This document shows positions 17,297 to 26,600 of a stretch of DNA of 42,705 nt, piece after piece. Numbering within the stretch: position 1 is the stretch's first letter; each line of letters begins with the position of its first letter. The position numbers and the translations under genes were made by a program. The notes under the pieces were generated by a model. That model was given only the letters and a program-made list of their open reading frames with translations. It had not been told where the DNA came from and searched no databases. The stretch is from Deltaproteobacteria bacterium (lineage in GTDB: Bacteria; Desulfobacterota; DSM-4660; Desulfatiglandales; Desulfatiglandaceae), in the NCBI GenBank assembly GCA_029933075.1, contig JAOZOW010000005.1, forward strand, positions 5,008-47,712, read 5' to 3'.

Positions 17297-19263
17297 GCAC
17301 CCAACCGCAAAAGGATCCTATAGAGCATTTGGGAATAATAAGGGGGGAACAGGCAAGCGTGCCCCTCAATGCAGCCATAATCGGGGCGGGCAAGGCCTGT
17401 TATAATCTGCTCAGGATCCTGGACAGGCACAGGCTCACAAGGCTAAACATGAAGATTTTGGGGGTTTCTGACATCAACCCCGATGCCCCCGGCTTCCGCT
17501 ATGCCAAGAAACTGAACCTGTTCACCACCACGCGATTCCACGAGCTGTTCCGCCTCCAGGGGCTCAACCTGATCATAGAGCTCACAGGTTCAAGCGCGGT
17601 CAGGGAGGAACTGACCAGGGTAAAGCCTGTGGGTGTTTCCTGTATGGACCATACGGCCGCCAGATTGCTCTGGGATTTTATCCAGCTGGAAATGGAGGAG
17701 GCCCGGCGCGATAGGGAGCGCCAGGCTTTTCAGGAAAAGGAAAGAAAGCACACGCAGGTCATACTGGACTCCCTCCCTTACAGAATTATGGTGGTCAACA
17801 TGGATATGACCATAGACACGGTCAACCGTACCTTCCTCGATGAATTCAAACTCACACGTGAAGATATCAAGCGAATGCATTGCTATGAGGCAAGATACGG
17901 GCTTCCAAAATCCTGCCAGGAATCGGGGGAAGTCTGCTTTCTCAAGGAACGGCTCGATGAACTCAGGGAGAAAAAGATCCTCAGCACCATTAAGGAAAAG
18001 CGCGGAGAAGACGGAGAGACCCGTTTCGATGTAGTCACCATAGCACCGATCTTTGATGAAAGCGGCGAGATTGTGCAGCTCGTGGAGGCATCCAGGGATG
18101 TGACGGACCGGATAAAGCTGGAACGGGAGGTACAGAAATCCAACACCTTTTTCGAAAACGTAATCCAGAGCACTGTGGATGGGATCGTTGTGGTGGACAC
18201 GAAGGGGAATGTGCTGATCTTCAATGAAGGTATGGAACGGCTTACCGGGTATTCGGCGAAAGAGATCGTGGAGAAGGGGCACCTCAGCAGTTTCTATGAC
18301 ATTGACGTGGCAAGGGAAAATATGAGAAAGATGCGGAGCGACCAGTACGGACCTCCGGGTAAGCTTCATCCCACCAGCATGAGCATCACCACAAAAGATG
18401 GTGAAGAGATACCGGTAACCCTGACTGCTTCCATAATTACCATCGAAGGGAAAGAGATAGGCAGTGTGGGCGTATTCACTGATATGCGGGAAGTCCTCCA
18501 GATGCGCAAAGACCTGGAAGAAGCCCACCTTCAACTCGTCCAATCGGAGAAAATCGCATCGGTGGGCAGAATGGCTGCCGGCGTGGCCCATGAAATAAAC
18601 AATCCCCTTTCCGGTATCCTGATTTACGCCGAACTGCTCAAGGAGAGCCTCAAAAACCACCGCCAGCACCTCAAAGACATCCAGGAGATAATAGATCAGA
18701 CCTTGCGCTGCAAAAAAATAGTCTCAGAGCTGCTGGAGTTCAGCAGGCAATCTGTTGGAAAGGTCAAGACCTTCAACGTCCAGGAGCTGATTGACAAATC
18801 CCTGAACATCCTGATCCGCCAGGCGACCTTTCAGGATATTGAGGTGATCAGGGATATCCAGCCTGACATGCCCATGATGATTGGAGATATGGGGCAGCTG
18901 CAGCAGGTCTTCACCAATCTGTTCATTAATGCGGCCGATGCCATGGAGGGAAAGGGCAGGCTGGAGATCAAGGCAAGCTTTGAGCCGGAAAAGAACCTTT
19001 TTGTCTTCAAAGTGGCCGACACCGGCCCGGGCATACCCGAGGCCATGAGGGACCAGATCTTCGACATTTTTTTCACCACCAAGGCGGTGGGAAAAGGCAC
19101 CGGACTGGGACTGAGCATATCGCAAAACATAGTCAAACTGCACGGAGGAAATATTGCGGTGGATTGCCCTCCGGATGGGGGGACTGTTTTTACCATTGAG
19201 CTGCCCCTCGGGTTCGTTGAGGAACCGGGCGAAGAAGCGCTTTTCGTGGGATTGGATGAGTGA
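17293..19263 (+). CDS. Histidine kinase with N-terminal Rossmann-like domain and two PAS domains
   Basis: A 656-aa cytoplasmic sensor kinase without membrane segments. Residues about 20-130 look like a dinucleotide-binding Rossmann domain: AAIIGAGKACYNLLRIL, then KILGVSDINPDA and LIIELTGSS at the strand ends, as in NAD(P)-dependent dehydrogenases. A PAS domain (about 150-275) with CYEARYGLPKSC and a nearby Cys, and a second PAS (about 285-400) follow. HisKA has VAHEINNPL with the phospho-His near residue 433, and the HATPase carries DTGPGIP and GTGLGLS. It overlaps the next gene (TGATG). Together with the downstream receiver-kinase and NtrC-type regulator it forms a signalling chain; I infer it could sense pyridine-nucleotide redox state. 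Confidence 0.88.
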   Translation: MSTQPQKDPIEHLGIIRGEQASVPLNAAIIGAGKACYNLLRILDRHRLTRLNMKILGVSDINPDAPGFRYAKKLNLFTTTRFHELFRLQGLNLIIELTGSSAVREELTRVKPVGVSCMDHTAARLLWDFIQLEMEEARRDRERQAFQEKERKHTQVILDSLPYRIMVVNMDMTIDTVNRTFLDEFKLTREDIKRMHCYEARYGLPKSCQESGEVCFLKERLDELREKKILSTIKEKRGEDGETRFDVVTIAPIFDESGEIVQLVEASRDVTDRIKLEREVQKSNTFFENVIQSTVDGIVVVDTKGNVLIFNEGMERLTGYSAKEIVEKGHLSSFYDIDVARENMRKMRSDQYGPPGKLHPTSMSITTKDGEEIPVTLTASIITIEGKEIGSVGVFTDMREVLQMRKDLEEAHLQLVQSEKIASVGRMAAGVAHEINNPLSGILIYAELLKESLKNHRQHLKDIQEIIDQTLRCKKIVSELLEFSRQSVGKVKTFNVQELIDKSLNILIRQATFQDIEVIRDIQPDMPMMIGDMGQLQQVFTNLFINAADAMEGKGRLEIKASFEPEKNLFVFKVADTGPGIPEAMRDQIFDIFFTTKAVGKGTGLGLSISQNIVKLHGGNIAVDCPPDGGTVFTIELPLGFVEEPGEEALFVGLDE

Positions 19264-20741
19264 TGGATGACAAGGTCGCAGTGCTGGTCGTGGATGACGA
19301 GAAGGTGGTCAGGGACGGGTGCCACCGGGTCCTGACAGGCAAGGGCTACGAGGTCCTTATGGCGGAAAACGGCGAGGTAGCCATCGGCATTCTGGCAAAG
19401 GAGAATGTGGACATCATCCTGCTCGATCTAAAGATGCCGGTGATGAGCGGAGAGGAGGTATTGGAGCAAGTTTGTCCTGTTTATCCCGAGATTCCGGTCA
19501 TTATCATCACGGGACACGGGACCATTGATACTGCTGTGGAGTGTATGAAAAAGGGGGCCTATGATTTCATTACCAAGCCCTTCCAAATCGATCAGTTTCT
19601 TCTGACCATCAACCGGGCTGCGGAAAAGAGGCGTTTGGAGCAGAAGACCCGTGCGTATGAAGAGGAAAAACGGAGGAATCTCTACGATCTCAACCTGGAA
19701 AAGAGCCGCCTGAGGACAATTATCAACTGTATGGCAAATGGTGTCATGGTGACCAATCGAAATCTGGAAGTGGTCCTCCATAATCCCGCACTCATGCGGC
19801 TGCTTGAGATCCCGGGAGAAGTGGAAAATCCTTTCTCACTGGAGCGGATTTTCAATAATGAATCTCTCATTACAACACTCAAAAAGATCCAGTCCGGCGA
19901 ATCCCACAAGGAGGAGTTCATTTCACAGGAAATTGAGGCCGGCAGTAATGTTATCAGGGCCATATCGGCACCTGCCCTGGGGCCTGAGGGCGATGTAGTA
20001 GGAACCGTAACCGTGCTTGAGGATATTACGGCCTTCAAGCAGCTCGATGAAATGAAGTCGGACTTTGTCAACATGGTGGCCCATGAGCTTCGGAGCCCCT
20101 TGGTCTCCATCAGGCAGCAGAACAGCGTGCTCCTTGAAGGCCTGGCGGGTCCTCTGGAAAAAAAGCAAAAGGAGTTTCTGGGAAGAGGTGTCAAAAAGAT
20201 TGATGCCCTTCTGGAATTGATCAATGACCTGCTTGACATCGCAAAAATCGAGGCGGGTCGGGCAGTGGAGCACCGCATACCCATTGACATCGGAAAGGTC
20301 ATCGAAGAAACAGTGGCGCTTATGGAGCCGCGTGCCAAAGAACAGGGCGTCTCATTGTCCTACACCTGCGATAATCTCAGTCCGGTTCAGGCTGACCCTA
20401 AAAGCATTGAAGAAATTTTTAATAATTTAGTCTCCAACGCCATCAATTACTCCCCCGAGGGAGGTCAAGTAATTATCTCCGCCAAAGGGCTCGGGGAGTA
20501 CATGGAGATAAAGGTCTCCGATACCGGGGTAGGCATTGACCCGGAAGAGCTCCCCAAAATTTTCGACAAGTTCTACCGCGTAAAGCACCCCAAAACTCGG
20601 CAGGTCATGGGTACCGGCCTTGGACTGGCAATCGTCAAGGGAGCGGTGGAGGCAAACCACGGTAAAATCGACGTTGAGAGCGTGCCTGATACAGGCACCA
20701 CCTTCAGAATCCTCCTCCCGGTGATCACCTCCGATGAATGA
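19263..20741 (+). CDS. Receiver-PAS-histidine kinase hybrid
   Basis: 492 aa from the ATG at 19263 (a GTG one codon earlier is also possible; TGATG coupling favours the ATG). The N-terminal receiver has VVDDEK, phospho-acceptor Asp in IILLDLKMP and Lys in ITKPF. A coiled linker and PAS domain (about 150-250) follow, then HisKA with VAHELRSPL (His near residue 276) and an HATPase with DTGVGID and GTGLGLA. Such receiver-first kinases usually act mid-chain, here between the Rossmann-PAS kinase upstream and the NtrC-type regulator whose gene overlaps this one by 8 nt. Confidence 0.92.
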   Translation: MDDKVAVLVVDDEKVVRDGCHRVLTGKGYEVLMAENGEVAIGILAKENVDIILLDLKMPVMSGEEVLEQVCPVYPEIPVIIITGHGTIDTAVECMKKGAYDFITKPFQIDQFLLTINRAAEKRRLEQKTRAYEEEKRRNLYDLNLEKSRLRTIINCMANGVMVTNRNLEVVLHNPALMRLLEIPGEVENPFSLERIFNNESLITTLKKIQSGESHKEEFISQEIEAGSNVIRAISAPALGPEGDVVGTVTVLEDITAFKQLDEMKSDFVNMVAHELRSPLVSIRQQNSVLLEGLAGPLEKKQKEFLGRGVKKIDALLELINDLLDIAKIEAGRAVEHRIPIDIGKVIEETVALMEPRAKEQGVSLSYTCDNLSPVQADPKSIEEIFNNLVSNAINYSPEGGQVIISAKGLGEYMEIKVSDTGVGIDPEELPKIFDKFYRVKHPKTRQVMGTGLGLAIVKGAVEANHGKIDVESVPDTGTTFRILLPVITSDE

Positions 20742-22095
20742 TCCTAAGCGTTTGAACAATATACTCGTGGTTGACGATGAGGCTGTAGTACGGAACGGGA
20801 TCAGCAGAGTCCTTCGAGACAGAGGGCTTGCGGCCACCACCGCGGAAGGCGCTCTTGAGGCCCTCAACTTACTCAAGAGCCGCACCTTCGACTTGGTATT
20901 GCTGGATATTCGGATGCCTGACATGGATGGAATGGAGGTCCTGAAACAGATCCGCTCCAAATACCCTAAGACCCAGGTGATCATGGTAACCGGATACCCT
21001 ACCATAGACAGCGCCGTTCAATGCATCAAGTTGGGCGCCCTGGATTATCTGGTGAAACCTTTCAGGCTGGACGATCTGGACGCGGCCCTGGAAAAAACCA
21101 TTCATTTAAAAAGAGTCGGCACAAAATCCGCCAAGGAAGCCCGGGGACTCCAAATTGACCGCAAAGAAGCCCTGATCATCGGCAAAAGCCGCTCCATGAC
21201 GAGCATCTTCGAAAAAATCCGAAAGGTGGCGCCAACTGACAGCACCGTTCTCATCACCGGAGAAAGCGGCACCGGCAAAGAGCTGGTGGCCAAGGCGATT
21301 CATGCCTACAGTTTGAGGAAGGAACACGAGTTCGTGGCGGTTGACTGCTCCTCACTGGTTGAAACGCTGCTGGAAAGTGAGCTTTTCGGCCATGTAAAAG
21401 GCTCCTTTACCGGGGCCGTTCAGACAAAACATGGCCTGTTTGAACTGGCAAATAAAGGGACCTTTTTTTTTGATGAAATCTCCAACCTGAGTCTCAAAAT
21501 CCAGGCCAAACTCCTGCGAGTGATTCAGGAAAGGGAATTCATGAAAGTGGGAGACCAGAAGAAAATCAAAGTGGATATCCGTATTGTCGCTGCCTCCAAC
21601 AAGGATCTTCAAAGTGTGGTCAGATCGGGGGAATTCAGGGAAGATCTTTACTACAGGCTTAGCGTCGTACCGATCCATCTGCCCCCTTTGAGGAAGAGGA
21701 AGGAAGATATTCCCCTCCTCACGGAACACTTCCTGGAAAAATTCAGCCGGAAGATCAAGAGATCCGTTCCGCAGGTCTCCCCGGAGGCAATGGAGATACT
21801 TATGGAATACTCCTGGCCCGGGAATGTGAGGGAGCTGGAGCATACCATCGAGAGAATACTCATCCTGGAGGATACGGATCTCATCAGACCCAGGGACCTC
21901 CCCGTGTTCATATCCCAGCGACAGGGGGATTTCCAGATGTTCTCCGAGGACCCTGTTTCCCTTGAAGAGCTGGAAAAGCGCTATATCCGCTTTGTCCTCC
22001 GCAGGACAAAGGGAAAAAAGATTAAGGCCGCGGACATTCTTGGGATTAACCGGAAGACCCTTGCCATGAAAATCAAAAAATATGGCCTCTATTGA
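20734..22095 (+). CDS. NtrC-family sigma-54-dependent response regulator
   Basis: 453 aa with receiver (VVDDEAV; phospho-Asp in LVLLDIRMP; Lys in LVKPF), AAA+ domain with Walker A GESGTGKE, the sigma-54 contact loop as GSFTGA instead of GAFTGA, Walker B FFFDEI, and R-finger region EDLYYRLSV. A C-terminal Fis-type helix-turn-helix (KAADILGINRKTLAMKIKKY) completes it. The receiver makes it phosphorylation-dependent, presumably through the two kinases encoded just upstream. Canonical sigma-54 promoters lie upstream of both flanking metabolic operons (7633 and 22361), so these are its likely targets. The Ala-to-Ser change in the loop occurs in some active family members. Confidence 0.93.
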   Translation: MNDPKRLNNILVVDDEAVVRNGISRVLRDRGLAATTAEGALEALNLLKSRTFDLVLLDIRMPDMDGMEVLKQIRSKYPKTQVIMVTGYPTIDSAVQCIKLGALDYLVKPFRLDDLDAALEKTIHLKRVGTKSAKEARGLQIDRKEALIIGKSRSMTSIFEKIRKVAPTDSTVLITGESGTGKELVAKAIHAYSLRKEHEFVAVDCSSLVETLLESELFGHVKGSFTGAVQTKHGLFELANKGTFFFDEISNLSLKIQAKLLRVIQEREFMKVGDQKKIKVDIRIVAASNKDLQSVVRSGEFREDLYYRLSVVPIHLPPLRKRKEDIPLLTEHFLEKFSRKIKRSVPQVSPEAMEILMEYSWPGNVRELEHTIERILILEDTDLIRPRDLPVFISQRQGDFQMFSEDPVSLEELEKRYIRFVLRRTKGKKIKAADILGINRKTLAMKIKKYGLY

Positions 22096-22195
22096 TCCGC
22101 TCGCCTCTCTCGGAGTTTTCAACAATCGGTCTCGTCTGCCATCGTACCTGCCTAAAGGATGTGGTTCCTTCGCGTCTATCGAATGAGTAAATCGG

Positions 22196-22344
22196 TAACA
22201 AATGTGGCATTTTGTCTCTTAATTATAATATTTCCCCTATATCAAATAGTTACCCCCCTATTCCTCCCCCATATGTGACAAAATTACCCTTTCCTTGATC
22301 TGCCTCTTTGAGTTCATCAGTGTAACAAATTGAAATTATTGTTA
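22196..22344 (+). repeat. TAACAAAT-like motifs, candidate activator sites
   Basis: TAACAAAT at 22196-22203, TGACAAAAT at 22276-22284 and TAACAAAT at 22323-22330. The first is part of an inverted repeat (ACAAA-N8-TTTGT, 22198-22215) and the last of another (TAACAA-N10-TTGTTA, 22323-22344). They lie 17 to 165 bp before the sigma-54 promoter, where an NtrC-type activator would bind. Only statistical or footprint work would confirm them. Confidence 0.45.
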
Positions 22345-22360
22345 AAACGCGCTCCATTTG

Positions 22361-22375
22361 TGGCATGGAAATTGC
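22361..22375 (+). promoter_or_regulatory. Sigma-54 promoter of module B
   Basis: TGGCATG-GAAA-TTGC: GG at 22362-22363 and GC at 22374-22375 separated by exactly 10 nt. Initiation near 22387 leaves a leader of about 10 nt before the ATG at 22397, which is short but workable because GGGG precedes the ATG. Confidence 0.78.
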
Positions 22376-22396
22376 CATTTAAAAATGGGGGCTGTC

Positions 22397-22768
22397 ATGA
22401 AAAGGGGGAAAACGGTTTTCCTTGCCGAACCGACCAAAAGTCTTGCAAGAGAGCTGGAACAATTTCTGGCTCGGAAAGGCTACCGCACCATTCTGGCCAG
22501 GACGCTCAAGGAGACCCTTTTGACTCTCCAGCATGAAAGCGCGGACGTCCTGGTGCTCGACGCCTCCCTGCTTGAGGAGGACTGCGAGTTTATTTCAGTA
22601 ATCAAGGGCATGAAGCAGGATTTACCGGTGATCATCTGCTCGGAGTTCAACACGCCGGAGCTGGAAAGCAAGATTCGACAGCAAAAGATCTTCTATTATC
22701 ATATCAGAACATTCGGCATTCAGGACCTTGAGATGGCCATCTCTAATGCCGTCAACGGGTTATCCTAA
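22397..22768 (+). CDS. Degenerate receiver-domain protein
   Basis: 123 aa, a stand-alone CheY-like fold that leads module B. The phospho-acceptor Asp is kept in VLVLDASL, but the acidic pair is replaced by LAEP, the conserved Thr/Ser position reads PVIICSEF, and the conserved Lys before Pro is missing (YYHIRTFG). It is therefore probably a pseudo-receiver, signalling without normal phosphorylation or binding another protein. The start is the ATG at 22397 with GGGG 6 nt upstream; the open frame goes back to 22358, but that lies across the sigma-54 promoter. The next gene begins 18 nt after it. Confidence 0.75.
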   Translation: MKRGKTVFLAEPTKSLARELEQFLARKGYRTILARTLKETLLTLQHESADVLVLDASLLEEDCEFISVIKGMKQDLPVIICSEFNTPELESKIRQQKIFYYHIRTFGIQDLEMAISNAVNGLS

Positions 22769-22785
22769 CTTTGGAGGTTCAAGCA

Positions 22786-23661
22786 ATGCCACTGCAGGAA
22801 AAGATTCGCTCAAAGAAATTTGTGGTCCTCGCGGAAATGGACCCTCCTAAAGGGGCGGATTTCGGTACGCTCCTGAAACACGCCAACCTCTCAAGGGGTC
22901 GAGTGGATGCATTTCTCATCCCTGAGATGGCCAATGCCGTTCTGAAAGCGAGCTCTTTGGGGGCCTGCGCGTTCTTTCAAAAGGAGGGCATCGAGACCAT
23001 CATGCAGGTATGCTGCAGGGACAGAAACCGCCTCGCACTACAGGCGGATATCCTTGCCGCCGGGGGCCTGGGAATCAGGAATCTGATGGTGGTGCAGGGT
23101 GAAGACATCACATATGGGGATCACCCCCAGGCGCGGACGGTCAATGACTTGGGCCTGATCGAACTTGTGGAGACGGTGCAAAAGCTCCGGGAAGGCAAGG
23201 ATCTTGCCGGCATAGAGCTGAGGGGGGCGCCTGATTTTTGTGTGGGGACGACCATGGACATTAGCGTATCGGGAGGTCTTCTGGATATCGAACTGGAAAA
23301 TCTGGAGAAAAAGATAGCCCATGGCGTGGAGTTTGTAGTCACAAATCCCGTGTTTGACCTCAGACGTTTCCAGCAATTCCTCAAACGAATCGAGAAGACC
23401 AAAATCGCGGTTATTCCCACAGTGCTGCTCCTCAAATCGGCTGGCATGGCCCGGTACATCGACCGCAATATCAGGGGGATTTCCATCCCGTCCGAGATAA
23501 TCAGGGGAATCCAGAAGGCCCCTGACAAAGTCCAGGAATGCATCAACATAGCAGGGGATACCATCGTCCGAATAAAGGAGATGGGAATGCAAGGGGTATT
23601 GATCACCACAGCGGGGTGGGAGGATAAAATTCCTCTGATCCTGAACCGTGCGAAAATATAA
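22786..23661 (+). CDS. Divergent MetF-like protein (module B)
   Basis: 291 aa of the methylenetetrahydrofolate reductase fold, starting at the ATG at 22786 with GGAGG 8 nt upstream (an in-frame TTG at 22771 overlaps the ribosome site). It aligns through CCRDRNRLALQADILAA, GIRNLMV and GDHPQAR, but key folate contacts differ from the other three MetF copies here: LSGDH has become VQGED (D120 position is Glu), QTQ has become VTN (Q183 position is Asn), and NITDNQ is lost. The Glu in LAEMDPPKG is retained. It may use another pterin or C1 carrier, or serve as a structural or electron-transfer subunit. It precedes hdrA3, with metV2-metF3 further downstream. Confidence 0.82.
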   Translation: MPLQEKIRSKKFVVLAEMDPPKGADFGTLLKHANLSRGRVDAFLIPEMANAVLKASSLGACAFFQKEGIETIMQVCCRDRNRLALQADILAAGGLGIRNLMVVQGEDITYGDHPQARTVNDLGLIELVETVQKLREGKDLAGIELRGAPDFCVGTTMDISVSGGLLDIELENLEKKIAHGVEFVVTNPVFDLRRFQQFLKRIEKTKIAVIPTVLLLKSAGMARYIDRNIRGISIPSEIIRGIQKAPDKVQECINIAGDTIVRIKEMGMQGVLITTAGWEDKIPLILNRAKI

Positions 23662-23679
23662 AAAGAAAGGATGAAGGTA

Positions 23680-26600
23680 ATGGCGGCCCAGGAAACCAAG
23701 CCTTTGAACGGTTCCGTACTGGTGGTAGGAGGCGGTATCGCCGGCATGCAGTCCGCACTTGACCTTGCTGAATCAGGGTTCTTCGTGCACCTGGTGGAAA
23801 GATCTCCATCAGTAGGCGGTGTCATGGCCCAGCTGGACAAGACCTTTCCCACCAACGACTGCGCCATGTGAATTCTATCGCCCAGACTGGTCGAGGTCGG
23901 CCGGCATCTCAATATACAGCTCCATACCCTTTCCGAGCTTGTAGATCTTCGTGGCGAGAAAGGGAACTTCCAGGTGGACATCGTCAGGCACCCCCGATAT
24001 GTGGACATGGAAAAGTGCATAGCCTGCGGGACCTGTTTCGAAAAATGCCCCAGGAAGGTAGAAGACGAATACAATCAAGGCCTTATGAAAAGAAAAGCCA
24101 TTTATGTGCCCTACTCCCAGGCCGTACCGCTCAAATACGTATTGGACAGGGAAAACTGCATCTTTTTCCAAAAGGGGAAATGTCGGGCCTGTGAAAAATT
24201 CTGTCCTACAGGCGCTGTCAATTTCGAAGACAAAGAAGAAAAGGTCACCCTTAATGTGGGGGCCATTATACTGACACCTGGCTTCAGGGCCTTCGACCCA
24301 TCAAAATATGACACATACCATTACGCCCAGCATCCCAACGTGGTGAGCAGCCTTGAGTTTGAGCGTATCATGAGCTCTACGGGCCCTTATTTGGGACACC
24401 TCAAAAGACCATCAGATGAAAAAGAACCAAAGAAGATCGCCTGGCTCCAGTGCGTGGGATCCCGCGACCTGAACCGCTGCGACAACAGCTATTGCTCTTC
24501 GGTCTGCTGCATGTATGCCATCAAGGAAGCCATAATAGCAAAAGAGCACAGTGAAGAAGACTTGCATGCCGCCATCTTCTTCATGGACATGCGCACCTTC
24601 GGGAAGGACTATGAGGTCTATTACAACAAGGCCAAAGAGGAGTATGGGATAAGGTTTGTCCGATCCCGCGTCCATACCATTGATCCCGCCCCTGATGGCG
24701 ACGACCTCATAGTCCAGTACTCCGATGAGGAGGGAATGATCACCAGGGAGCGGTTCGACATGGTGGTGCTTTCCGTGGGAATGGAAGCGGATCCTCACAC
24801 CGCAGAGCTTGCCCGTCGCATCGGAATCTCCCTCAGCTCCCATTCCTTCGGGGCCTATCATCCCTTTACACCGGTTGAAACCTCCATTCCCGGGATCTAT
24901 GCATCCGGCGCTTTTACAGGCCCCAAAGACATCCCTTCATCGGTCACCGAAGCCAGCGCAGCAGCCTGTGCGGCTGGGATGGCCCTCAGTGCGGCCAGGG
25001 GAACTCTGACCCGGGAAAAGGAAATCCCCCCCGAGAAAGATGTCTCCGGAGAAACGCCGAGAATAGGGGTATTCGTCTGCAACTGCGGTACGAACATCGG
25101 AGGGATTGTGGATGTCCCCGGGGTTGCGGACTACGCCGCCACCCTCCCTCGGGTGGTACATGTGGATCAAAACCTCTTTTCCTGCGCCCAGGACACCCAG
25201 GAAAAGATCAAAGGCATCATTAAAGAGCACGGGCTCAACCGCGTTGTCGTGGCCGCCTGCTCTCCTATAACGCACGGCCCCTTATTTCAGGAGACCATCC
25301 AACAATGCGGCCTTAACAAATATTTATTCGAGATGGCCAATATCAGGAACCAGGACTCCTGGGTCCACAGCGACGATCCGACCTCAGCAACCGAAAAAGC
25401 CAAAGATCTTGTACGGATGGCCGTGGCAAGGGCATCGTTGTTGAGACCCATGGGGGCGAAAAAAATCTCCATTAACAGGCGGGCGCTCGTGATAGGCGGA
25501 GGGGTGTCCGGAATGACCGCTGCTCTGGGGCTGGCAGACCAGGGGTTCGATGTGATGATCGTCGAAAAGGAACCGCATCTGGGCGGATTTGCAAGAGAGT
25601 TGACCCGCTCTATTGAGGGCGAAGATATCAATGAATTCGTCCAAGATCTTTTGGACAGGGTCACACGTCACGATAGAATCCAGGTCCTCACTGAATCCTT
25701 GATCGTGGGTTTCAGCGGGGCAAAAGGGAATTTTACCACAGAGGTGCTGGTAGGCCCCGGCATGTATGAGAGGAAGATTGACCACGGCGCACTGATCTTG
25801 GCCACGGGCGCTAAGGAATACGAACCTAAGGAGTTCTTATATGGAGAGGATGAGAGGGTGCTTACGCAAATTGAGCTCGGGAAAAGGCTTGAAGAGAAAG
25901 GGGCATCGGATCTTGGCAACGTGGTCATGATCCAGTGCGTGGGCTCCAGGAACGAAGAGTATCCTAACTGTAGTCGCGTCTGCTGCCAGAATGCCGTCAA
26001 AAACGCCCTCCATATCAAGGAACTCAATCCCGAGGCCGATGTCTTCATCCTGTATCGGGACATCAGGACCTACGGCTTGATGGAAGACTACTACCGGGAG
26101 GCCAGGAAGCAGGGGGTTCTCTTTTTCAGGTTCGATTCAAATGACCCCCCGCGTGTCGAGCCGGGTGAGAAGGGGTTGATGGTCACATTCCGGGACCATA
26201 TCCTTCAAAGAGACATCAGGATTGCCGCCGATATCCTTACACTGAGCGCCGGAATGCGCGCCGAAGACACCGAGGAGCTGGCTTCCATTCTTAAGGTGGC
26301 ACGAAATCAGGATGGGTATTTCATGGAAGCCCATGTGAAGCTGCGACCCGTAGACATGGCCAGTGAGGGCATCTTTGTGTGCGGTACGGCCCACGGCCCA
26401 AAATTGATCTCGGAATCCGTGGCGCAGGCCATGGCGGCAGCATCGCGTGCCGCCACGTTCCTGTCTCAAGTCGAGATCACGCTCTCCGTGGTGACGGCAA
26501 GGGTGGATGAGGAGAAATGCGCCGCATGCTTAGTTTGCGTGCGATCCTGTCCTTATGGAGTGCCCCGCATCAACCGCGACGGCGTAAGCGAGATAGACCC

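Larger units (their letters stand above)
22096..22396 (+). other. Regulatory spacer upstream of module B
   Basis: About 300 bp, AT-rich in its second half, without a gene. It holds three copies of a TAACAAAT-like motif, an inverted repeat and a canonical sigma-54 promoter. No clear terminator for the upstream regulator operon is visible. Confidence 0.7.

Noticed and set aside
17590-18669. 359-codon minus-strand ORF antisense to the Rossmann-PAS kinase
   Set aside because: Shadow of a clear histidine kinase; no domain, no ribosome site.
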